Below the pieces are notes generated by a model that saw only the letters and a program-made list of their open reading frames with translations, searched no databases and was not told where the DNA came from. Below are positions 36,710 through 47,200 of a DNA stretch of 64,000 nucleotides, one piece after another. Both the position numbers and the translations under genes were made by a program. The DNA comes from Yamagishiella unicocca (Eukaryota > Chlorophyta > Chlorophyceae > Chlamydomonadales > Volvocaceae): assembly GCA_003116995.1 (NCBI GenBank), contig BDSL01000012.1, forward strand, positions 919,001 through 983,000. The letters are read 5' to 3'. How positions within the stretch are numbered: the stretch's first letter is position 1; each line of letters opens with the position of its first letter.

Positions 36710-39582
36710 CCTACGAAAGCGTCCAGGAAGTGCAGGACGAGCTAGGACCGCACCTCGACAAATACTTCCGCAAGGTCACCTGGAAAACCTCCGACATGGC
36801 ACTCTGGAACCTGGAAAGGGACCCGAATTTCCCCGCGGCACTGCAGCGATACAAGGCCGCCCGCAACGCACCAAGAGACCCCAGGCCAACCCGCCCGGCC
36901 CCAGCGAGAGACCAATCTCTCACCAACGCCCAGAAGCAGGGCCGGTGGGACCCGCCTGACGAACACGCGGCGACCCGGAAGCGCACCCTACGGGGCAACA
37001 CCACCATCAACACTATATCCCAGAACCCGTACTTGGATGTGTATCCCCCAGGCCGGTACACCATCCAGTTGGGGACGCGTGCACCCTTAGCAACAAGCCT
37101 TGTAGCCGGCACGGAATACACAGCGCACGTGTACGACCCGCGTGGGGTGTGCGTGGGCCGCCTCACCGCAGCCCGGCTACACCTCCTCCGTGCACGCTGG
37201 CAGCACATGAAGGACCGGACGCCCGAGCTCCACTGCAGCCTCACCGCCCAGGGCGGATTCGAAGAGGATGTAGCCCGCCTCCTGCACCGAAGTCAAGCGG
37301 GGGCAGACGGCAGGAAAGGGAAGTCTACACCCCGCTTGGAGACCACGCTCAACGTCTCCCTAAGCGGGCACCTAGTGAGCGCCCTGCGCAACCTCCAGGC
37401 TGGACATGTGACGGAGCGGTTTGCCTCCCCACTCAACAGCCTGGGCGCGGCCGACTGCTACTTCAGTCGCCACAGCGAAGACCAGCTTTTCGGGGCATGC
37501 ACAGAAGGATACAGCCACCGCTTCACCGGCCTATCCATAGCACACCCGGACCCTACCCCAGAAAGTGCCAAACGAGCCCTTGGCTGGGCCATCGCCAGTG
37601 CTGAAACAGTGGCAACCTCCCCTGAACCCACCGTCACCCTTATCGCCCTCCCATACGACCGAACGGGCCCGTACACACACCTCACCGAGAGCGCACTAGT
37701 CCACCGCCTCGCCCAGCTGTGGGACGGTGACCTCTCCAGCCTAACCACTGGTGATGGCACAGCCTCCAGCGCCCCGCGATATGCCCGCGGAATCGACATC
37801 CTGTTAGTGGCCAATAGCACAGGCTTAGAAGCCTTCAATAACTGCGCATGGAAACAACTCCGCACGACCCTAATGCAAAGCGGGGACGGCGTTAAACAAC
37901 TCGCACCCACGCGTATAGAGCAAAAGCAAGGAGAATCGGACAAGCGCTGGTGTTGCTGGAGAGCCCGGAAGAGGGCTAAGGAACTACGTGCGCAGCCCCT
38001 CAGCGCGCCGACACTCACGGTATGCATCGCGGCAGCCGACGCGCACGAACGCCCGATTCGGACGGACTTCCCCGCCACCCTGGGCCTCCAATATGACGCT
38101 GACAGCATCATCTGGACCGATGGCAGCTGCCTTAAGCCCGACGAGGAAGGAGGGCCGCAGCGCACTGGGGCCGCCTACTACAAAGCTGGGAAGACAACCC
38201 ACGTAAACCCCAACGGTATCGACTATACGAACACCATCCAAAGAGCTGAACTAGCAGCCATCAGGGCCGCTCTCGCCGACCCAGAGGTGCAGGAACAGCA
38301 CCGGGCTACTATTGCTACCGATAGCATTGCCTCACTCTACCTAATAAGGCGTGCAATTAATGCGCCAGAAAAGCTACACATTTCCAAGCACAGAGCACTA
38401 CTACTATCTATAGTCGACCTGCTCCGAAACTACGCCGACGCCGGCACTAAGATACAACTGCTACACGTACGTTCTCATACTGGGCTCTATGGAAATGACA
38501 TGGCAGACGCTGGAGCCACGGCTACGGCCTCCGGAGAAGTCGCTGCTGATATAACAGAGGAAGCTGATAACGAGGGATACCGCCACATCCACTGGGCGGC
38601 ACGCAGCAGGGACACCTGTTTTGTGTCGGACCTGAATAGGGGACTCCTAAAGCATCTCCCATCAGAGACGTACGGCGGTTACACCAACGACCCCGAGTCA
38701 ACCGCACGCTGGAGGGAGGCTGCCCCCGAACTCTCCGCCCGATTCAGCAACGCCTATCTCACCACACACCGTATGGGCCACTGGCTCACAAAGCAGGTCC
38801 TGTACGCGCGCTATGGGTACCTTTACAATGCCCGACTCAAACAGCTCTACGGCCGAGGCGGGGATGGTAAATGCCCCCTCTGCCGACACAGCCGGGAAGG
38901 CCCCACAACTGACTCCGGCAGTCACATCCTCGGGGGCTGCCGTCACAAAACTATGGTAGGGGCGTACATTAACCGACATAACAGCGCCGTACGGGCAGTC
39001 GCTGCATGCCTGCACAACGGCAACAAAGGAGGAGGCCTTATGGTCATGGATGCAGGACGGGCGGAAGAGCTCCCTGAATACTGTGCGGGAAACAGGCCAC
39101 CGCTCTGGATGTTCACGGAAACAGACCAGCGAGACCCCAACGTCAGCAAAATGCGCCCGGACATCATGTTCATCCCTAACCTACCCGGAAGCAGAATCCC
39201 AAGAAACGCTACTACCTGCCGATTGCCTGGGCCCAAGAACCAATACCCTGTGTACATCATTGAGGTAGGTTACACCAGCGACCTTAACCACTCGGACAAA
39301 TGTACGGAGAAAACCATTCAGCACAAGAAACTTTCCGACGCCCTGGAGCGAGCGGGCTGGACGGTGCACTACACCAGGAATGAGGTAATCACCCTAGGTG
39401 CAACCGGCACCATCCCCAGTACGGTCAAGCCACTACTCCAAACCTTGGGAGCCAGCGCTGAACAAGCCAACAAATGCTGCCTACACCTCCACCAACATGC
39501 GGTGGTTAGCGCCGGCGCCATCATCAAGAACCGCCGAGTGCTGGAAAACGGACCGCAGCAGGGAGCCAGGGGGGTGGGCTAA
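36710..39582 (+). CDS. Dualen-like RNase H, zinc knuckle and REL-like endonuclease
   Basis: Open frame continuing the LINE polyprotein after the SINE; ends at TAA 39580-39582. RNase H residues are all visible: WTDGSC (about 38114), RAELAAI (about 38240), ATDSIAS (about 38315) and HVRSHTGLYGNDMADAG (about 38465). Next is CPLC, H and C in a CCHC arrangement at 38871-38945. The C-terminal REL-like nuclease has RPDIMFIP (39154) and YIIEVGYTSDL (39250) followed by KTIQHKKL, which fits a PD-(D/E)XK core. Before RNase H lie some 450 residues of unknown role. The frame is long and clean, so apart from the SINE and upstream lesions this part is well preserved. Confidence 0.82.
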
Positions 39583-39708
39583 GGGTAACTTTTTTGTCCC
39601 CACAGGTGGCGCGAGCGTATAGGGTGTACTAACACCCTCACCGCCCCGCCCCCGTAATACATGCTAGGCCTAGCGCCAGCGTACTCATTATTATTATTAT
39701 TATTATTA
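39583..39708 (+). other. Dualen-like LINE 3' UTR with (TTA)n end
   Basis: Only about 20 nt separate the stop codon from GGTGGCGCGAGCGTATAGGG, the start of the tail shared with all SINE copies and with the 16.1-kb insertion. It ends in about seven TTA units. Confidence 0.8.
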
Positions 39709-40095
39709 CCTATTGATCAAGTCTCAGCCGCTTCGATGTAGCCTCCACTGTCTGTAAGAAAACATGATAAGGTCTTAAAAATGGTCTTACCATCTTAACA
39801 TATCTTAATAACCGGCCTGAATGGCACATACCCTAATTAATTCCAGGGGTAAATGAGCGTTGATCAACATCAATACTACTCCCCCTCAACCCTATGGCAG
39901 TCAAATCCTCGTAATAGGCTCGAGGGCTACACGGGCTATTTAGAAGTTAGGGGTCGTACAGTCGTTCCTTAGGTCCGAACCCTAACCTCATAACCTTGCA
40001 TTATGAGGGCTCATAACAGTATAAGACTGTCTTAATGGTCTCTTACGACGCTATGGGGTCAGATTGTCTTATACAGGTCTAAAGGCTATTAGGAG

Positions 40096-41785
40096 TTGTC
40101 GCTCAAGTCCCTGGGATGCCATGACAGTTGCAACGCCCTCCGCAGCGGCGCGAAACAGTCGGCACTCGCGACCCTGGGGCGCCGGCTAGACGGGGCCGCA
40201 TTTGAGCAGCTTATCGCCCTAGCCACGCAGGCGTTGGGCCAGGTGGACGCGGGGGCACGGGCAGGAGGACCAGCCCCGTATGTGGACGGCGGGCCCAGTC
40301 GTCCCCAGCGTCCCGGGGAATCTGGCATGGGGGACAGGGGCTGGGCGGGTGGCTCCAGCTCCGGTGGCGGCCGGGGTGGCCCAAGGTGCACGTATTGCGG
40401 CGACTCGCGGCACTCCGAGGACCGCTGCTTTCATCAAACACCCCGAGCTGGCCCCTCCCGGATACGTAGCCCGCATGCAACGGAGCATTATTGCAGGCGA
40501 TGTTTGAGGCAAACAAGGCCAAGCGGGTGGCACAACCCGCCGCGCAACCAACCGGCGCGCTGCGTGGTAGCTGCGGCGAAAGCGGCGCTTTCCCAAGTGC
40601 ACGACGATTTCGCGGAGGACGACCCGCCGAGCGTGGCATCCTTCGCAACCGTCGGCATCACCCATTTCGGCGAGGTCAGAGGTGAGCCAGGAAGGTCTTC
40701 CGCCGGGGAGGGGATCGCGCACCGGGGACGGCGGTTGTGGCAGCCCAGCCGCAAGCTGTGTAGGACCCCGTTATTGGCGCGGCATTATCTTCCACCCCGC
40801 ACGCAACTGGCATGGCCCACTTCAAGGGTAAAGGATTCGAGTCCGAGGTGAGTGGGGTCAAGGGCAAAACCCCGCGCACCTTGGCACAGATGAGCGCAAG
40901 CGAGAGGGAGGACGCTTTGCACAAAAACCCGGCGGCCGCCCGCTATCTTAGCGAGCCAAAGGGAATGTATTATTACGAGGAGGGGGCGTGCGTATTGGGC
41001 ATGGAGGGACGCCGCGATGCTTCACTGGTCGCGCTGCGCGACTTCGCCGCCACTGTCAACGTCATGCCCGCCAAATTTTCTGAGGCCCTCGGCCTCCGCA
41101 TCGTGCCCACGTCAACGCGTATGTACGGGGAGAGTTGGATCGCGGCGAAGTTAGGTTCGTGCTCCTCCCAGGCACTCCGCACACCACCGCGCTCCCACTC
41201 GCGCAGACCCTAGTCGTGGACGTGGAGCCGGACTTGTTCCAGCTCCTCGTGGGCAATGCGCAGGCGGCTCTGCTTGGCGACGGCATCCATTCTTACCCGT
41301 CGCCCAGCCTTCACTTCTACCCAAATCTGGTCGAGTCGCCTGAATACATTGTCACAATGCCCATGCGGCCGTTCCCTAACCACTCTTCCTCCTTCAAAGC
41401 CGCATGCGCAGTAGCGTGCACTTCCGCCAGCTCTCCTCCATCCGGCTCTGAGCTGGGGGGGGAAGCTGTGCCCGCTAAGCCCGCTCCTGCCAGCCTCATG
41501 CATTTTACCCAGCCGACCGCAGGGCCCCCACCAGTGGCGCCCAAGTTACCACAGCCAAGGGCGGATAACGACATGGTGGCGGGCATGGTGCTCATGCTCT
41601 CAGTGATCTGGGGGTTGGGCAAGGCATTCGTGCGGTGCGTGGGCGCGTGGGCATGGACCACCAGCGAACAGCAGCTGGTGTCGCGCATGAACGGCGGGGT
41701 GCATTCGGCCATCCATGAACCGTGTAGTGAACGATTCATGCGTGGCCACACAGCGGCTGCAACCACTGCCGCCCAAGGAGCCTAA
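40096..41785 (+). pseudogene. Gag-protease remnant without reverse transcriptase
   Basis: 40096-40851 includes a Gly-rich stretch and CTYCGDSRHSEDRC, a CX2CX4HX4C zinc knuckle at about 40388-40430. 40812-41213 then has ALRDFAATVNVMPAKFSEAL followed by GLRIVPT, which aligns with a retropepsin active-site loop (normally D-S/T-G-A) but has D-F-A-A. 41135-41785 in the next frame continues the protease fold (VVDVEPDLFQLLVGNA) and ends with a hydrophobic helix MVAGMVLMLSVIWGLGKAF. No RT, integrase or LTR is seen to 44 kb. It could be a decayed LTR-element gag-pro or a domesticated derivative. Confidence 0.55.
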
Positions 41786-44213
41786 GTTCCGAACGGGCAA
41801 GCGCAAGCGTCCATGGCAGCAGACAGGGCGCTTTGCACGATCGGCATCTCCGAGTCGCACCTGGTGGCACTTGGCTTCTTTCGGTCTCGTTGTGTCGCTA
41901 TTGTTCACTTCGTTTTGCCGCAGGCGCCGGCGCCATGCAAGGGGCCCTGTGGCGGAACGACTTCGCGTTTGTTCCCTCCAATATAATAATCTCCATCGGC
42001 GGTGTCATCCCACAGCACTCCGGAGGAGCCGCGTTCCCTCACGCGCCGCTGGACCCGGACTACGATCATTGGGACCCGAGTGACCCTTGCGATTGCAGCA
42101 GCTGGCGGACGCGAGGGCACGCGGCGGCGGTAACCGGCGTGGGCTCTTTCATGGCGCAGGGCATGTTGGTGGCAACAGCCTACACGCACTATGAGAAGGA
42201 CGCAGATGTTGGGTGGATATGGGGAAAATATTTTTGTTTGACGACAGTTCGCTTACCACTCAGGAGACCGTGCGTGCCCGAAATGGAGAAGCGTTCGCGT
42301 ATAGCATCGTTCTATCAGTCGGTTCGGCAGCAGAAGGCAGGGTTGGAATCTGTTTTCCTTTCACGGGTGCATCACTGGATCTCGCTCCCAGCGGCGCTGA
42401 AGAGGGTGGAAAGTTTTCGTCGTGGCCCGCGTGCCGGTATCTTAATTGGCCGCGGCTGATGGATTCAGGAGGGGATGGTTGAAGGCCTTGTAGAAGGTAG
42501 GGCGATTGTTGATGCTTTGCTTGGTGCCCATTTGTCAGTGAGAAGGGGGCGTTCATGTGCACTACCACAAGGTGCCCAGCCCGGGGGCAGGCACTACCGC
42601 CCCATTGCCCAGCCCGGGGGCAGGCACTACCGCAAGGTGTCCTTCAAGCAAACCGACCATCGCACGAGCCACTGGGCAATACCAGAGGTAGTGCAGGCAA
42701 GGGGACACCGGCCCGGCGCCAGGTCCAGGAAAGGACCCGTACGGCGGCGAGCCTCAAGCGGGACACCTCTCCAGGGAGGCGGGGGTCCCCTCGGAGGCAC
42801 CCTGAGGGCCTTCCACACATACTCCTCGTGCAGGGCAAGCCGCGCAGCGGCCACCGCCTCTAATCGCATGGAGGTACCCAGCTGAAGAGTGAGGCGATGG
42901 AGCAGCACAGTGTCACGTCATTTCACCGTGGTCGACAAATTACCGTCCTTACGAGCTGAGTGGCAATTGTCGGTGGTTAAGCAGAATGCGAGTATTACAA
43001 GGGAGCCAGAACGGCTACAAGCGCGAAAGCAGAGCGGGGGCCCCAGGCCCCATAACCCAAACACGTCCACAAAGCCGCCCACAAAACCGCACCCGAGTCA
43101 ACCGTCGGACAACTCTTCGGCACCCGGGCGGCCCGTGGAGACCACCTCCCCCGCCGGCGAGGCGGCGAGGAAGGGGTGATCGGGCGGGACGGCCCCCCAC
43201 CCGCGGGGGCCCAGCCCCAGCTCGGCAAACGCACTGGACACCATGCGGCGGGGCACAGCTCCCGGGGACCGTCGGGGACCAGCGGTTTCGGCTCAGACTC
43301 GGTACTAAGAACTGGATACTTTGGCTATGTGTTAAGTAAACCCTCAACAGTTTAGGAACCATTGCACGGTTGCAACTCCACGGGCGCAATGATGCAACAC
43401 GGAAGTTGCACGAACTAAAAAGTAAAGTAACGGCTGGCAGCTTCACATGCCCAACGTTAGTCGAATAACACATGGAAACGTTGGATCAAATGAGGGTCTC
43501 CAACATGCCAAGCAAAATTGCTGCAGGAGGATCCTCTGGCATGAGCCCAAAGGAACAATATTCGCAGAAGGTATGTCCAGCAGTCAGGTGAGCAGGATAA
43601 TGGTACCAAAGGCCGATTGCCAAAGCCATTGTCGGGTGAACTCACTTTGGAAAACGGCACCTGGGCCTGCTACCGTGTTACTGCCCTTGAAGCCTAACAT
43701 TGATTAAGTGGTAAACGGCATGAAAAACACCTTCCCACCTTCAGGGCACAAACAAAGTGCCCCTGGAGCGCCCTGCCGTACTGGTGCTCATGCAAGCCCT
43801 CTGCGTAGCGCCCGCTCTCTGTACGGCCATTCCGCGCTTACACTCAAACTAAATATAGATGACAGCCAACACCTGCTTACGCCGCATTGGTAAGTCTATC
43901 GGCGTTACGCTTTGTTTGTCAATCTTTACTTGGGAGGATCTCGCGCAGCGCCGACCCTGCTGTGCAAGCAGCTGCCTGATATAGCAAGATACTAAGCCGT
44001 GGCAGGATATGCACGGAAAGATGCGCGCCAAAGGGATGTGCGCGTTGAGTTTTGCGACGCCCCGCTGCCAGGTTGCCTTGGCGCAGGTTCTTGGCCTCCG
44101 CAGTGGGCCGCTTGAGCGGACCCATGCCGGAGGCCTACGGGCTAACGGAACTCTTGCTGATGGGCTGCTAGCCTGGGCGTCCATCGTTTCGGGTTGTGGC
44201 TAAGCGAAACAGC
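41786..44213. other. No assigned gene; short repeats only
   Basis: Open stretches at 41833-42459 and 42475-42885 show no recognisable motif and may be the 3' part of the gag-pro unit. A 28-bp word (GCCCAGCCCGGGGGCAGGCA and following) is duplicated at 42568-42630. 42985-43020 matches an inverted stretch in a SNARE intron. 43.3-44.2 kb is presumably the upstream region of the bromodomain gene. Confidence 0.4.
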
Positions 44214-47200
44214 ATGAAGCTGAAGATTAGGGTACCCGGCGTTGCGGGCCAGGCAACCGCCGGCTCGGCAAGCCAGGCTGAGCCTAGTACCAGTACGGTA
44301 ACGCCGTTGGCGCAGCCCACGGCTTCCACAGCGGGAACGCCGAGCAGGAAGCGCAAAGAGCCGTCGATGGGCGGTGCCGGGGCTGACTACGCGGAGCCAG
44401 CGCCCTCAGGGCCGCCCTTAAAGCGGCCAATGATCTCGGCGGCAATGCAGCCACCTGCTCCCGGAGCTAGCATGCCGCCCCCCAGGTTAAAAATTGTACT
44501 GGGAGGGGCGCGCGCTGCCGTTGCGGCTGCTGCAGCCAACGCTGCAGCTGCCGCCGCTGCTGGTGCTTCTGGGAGGCCTGCCATTAACGGTGCTGCTCCT
44601 GCTCCCTCACCTCGCACGACAACCCCTTCGAGCCTAGCCGCGGGCCCGGGGCCGGCCAGCACGCAAGCCGGTCAATCGCCATTGGCGTCTCCGGGCGGCG
44701 CCGCGCCCGGCTCCTCCTCACGGGGGGTAGCTGCCAAAGGCCGCCTCACGGAGGAGGCTCGGAAGATAGCAATGCAGGTCAATCAGTCATACACGCCGGC
44801 AGGAGGCGGCGGTCTGGGTGGAGCCAGCGGCGTCGGGGCAGGCGGAGGCGCGGGCGGCGGCAGGGCAGGCCCAGGCCCAGGGCCCGGGCCCGGGCCGGGC
44901 GGGGGCGCGCCAGGGCAGCTGGTGGCGCCCCTGCCATCGGGTGAGGCGCCGATCAAGAAGATCAAGCTCAGCTTGAAGGCGCCAAACTTGGCCAACCTCG
45001 CCGCTAGGATTGCGCGCGGCGAGCCAACGGGGACGGAGCCGGGGGGCGGCGCCGCAGCAAATGCCGCTGGCGGCAAGCCAGGTGCCGCCGGGGCCGGTGG
45101 CGGCCCGTCGGGCCTGCCGGCTCACGGCACGCGGGCGCCGGGCGCGGGAGGTGACGCCCCCGGAGCTGCTTCCGGTGCTCGGGGGGGGGCCGCAATCGCG
45201 GGAGCTGGCGCCGCGGCTGGGACCCCAGCAGGGCCCACACGCCTGAAGCTAAAGCTCCCCATGGCGTCGCTTGCCGGGGGGGGCTCGGGCGCCGCCGCGG
45301 CTGCCACCCTCACCACCAAGCCCCTGATCACCACCACCACCCGGCCCGCCACCGCGACGACCAAACCGGCCGCCGCGGCTGCGGCCGGCCTCGATGACGA
45401 TGAGGAGGAGGACTATGGGCCGGATCCGGATTTCGCGCTGCCGCGGCGGGGCCGTGGCCGGGGGCGGGGGCGGGGCACTCGCGGCGCGGGTCCGGTGGGA
45501 CGAGCCCCAGTCCCAACCACCAGTCGTGGCGGATCCGTGAGTGCGGGCAGAGGCAGTGCCGCCGTGGCGGCCGTTGCCGCAGCGACGGTCTCGACCGCTG
45601 GCGGCGGCGGGCGGGGTCGGGGTCGCTCGAGCGATCACGCGGGCAAGTTCGACCTGGAGCGTTGCTTTGAGCAGATCGTGAAGCAGGATAAGGACGGGCT
45701 GTTCGCCAAAGCGGTCACGGACGAGGTCGCGCCCGGGTACTCTGAGGTGGGTTGTCCGGGAGTGGTGTGGGTAGGCGCTGGGCTTGCGGGGGGGGGGGGG
45801 TAATAAGAGAATCCGCGATCCACAGCCACGGGCTTTGGGGGGGGGGTTGATGTCCTAAGGGACGGGAGGGGGGCGGAGGGGGAAACCGGTGGATGCAAAA
45901 AGTAGAAAAGTGTGTGATTCGCTGGACCGGGGACGGGGCAGTGCGGGGGCGGCGTTTGAGTGGGGGCAATGTGTTGGGGAGAGGAGGGATCTGCGTTGGT
46001 GTCTAGGGCGCTGTTTGGGGTCAGCTGGCTGCTGCTTACGGGAGGGAGAGCGGGCGACGGAGGGGACGGGGCAGTGCGAGGGAGGGGAGGCGCGATGCAC
46101 GGTTGGGAGGACCGGGGCCCCTGCACAACGGGGGTGATGGGCCGCCGCGGGGCTGGGCGGCTGTGCTGTCTTCCGGGACCCTGAAGGTGCGTCTGCAGGG
46201 CAGGCGGCCTGGCCCTCGGCAGTGCCCCATGTTTCACGCACCCATACGCGCGGGATGAGTCATCACCAGCAGCCTGCCCGTGCTAACCGTCAGCCTCTGA
46301 CGCTGCCTCTGATGCTACCTCTGACGCTACCTCTGACGCTACCTCTGACGCCGGCCCCTCTGCAGATGATCAAGGAACCGATCGACTTGTCAGTCATCCG
46401 GGAGCGCATGCGTAATGGCAGATACGAGACGTGGGGGATACTGGAGGTGGGGTTGCGGGGCCGGTGGCTTTAGCGCCCAGGGGGGGGCGCTGGCAGGCAG
46501 ACGGCTTGAGGGGGGCTGCTGCCGTTGAGACACTCTTGTTGCAGCGCTCGGCCACATCTTATGGGGGTATCGCGGTGCATTCAATGGTTCGCCGTGCCCC
46601 CTGGGGCTGCAAGGAAAACCCATGTACGAAACAAAAACACCCGTTGGGAATCTCTGTTTGGAGATGCGGTCCCTGGGGAAGAGAGTTGTCAGTGGGCCAT
46701 TCCCGCCCTCTCTTCCTCCCTCCCCTCCCTTCCTACACCCCTCTCTACCCTCCTTCCCGTCCTTCCCGGGGGATCCTCCAGACGGACCTGCTGTTGATGA
46801 CCAACAACGCCAAGACGTACAACCCGGAGGGCAGCAACGCCTGGTGGCACGCGGACCTGATGGAGAAGATGACGCTCAAGTACATCAGCTGCGGCCGCGC
46901 GGGCATGCAGAACTACCGCGGCGTGGCGGCTTCGGTGTGGCGGGACTTGCGCAAGCCGGCGGAGGGCGCCACGTGAGTAGCGGCGCCTGACGTGGGCTGA
47001 CGTGGCGGCAGAAGCAGAAGGAAATATTAGTGGAGACCCGTGGGTCGGTCCTGGATAGGAAAACCGATTGGGAAACGTTTGGCACGCTCATTTGGAGAAC
47101 TTCCGGGGGAGGGGGGCAGGAGGGACGGTACCTTGCTCCAGGGAGGGAACATCGGGGGATGAGAGGTCGGGCGGGGACCTGGAGGGTCCGAGTGGTGTGG

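Larger units (their letters stand above)
22860..39708 (+). mobile_element. Dualen/RandI-like LINE, interrupted by a DIRS-like element and a SINE
   Basis: Removing the two insertions leaves about 10.7 kb. Domain order on the plus strand is: low-complexity 5' region with an APE-like FNTTSM block; hydrophobic segments (24.2-24.8 kb); Josephin-like protease motifs (30.59 and 30.87 kb); APE C-terminal half (31.6-32.1 kb); RT (33.1-34.1 kb); RNase H (38.1-38.5 kb); zinc knuckle (38.87 kb); and REL-like endonuclease (39.15-39.36 kb). APE plus REL plus RNase H plus a cysteine protease in one LINE is the published hallmark of Dualen from Chlamydomonas. The 3' end is a (TTA)n run at about 39690-39708. 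The 5' end is placed where base composition changes and is uncertain. Confidence 0.85.
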
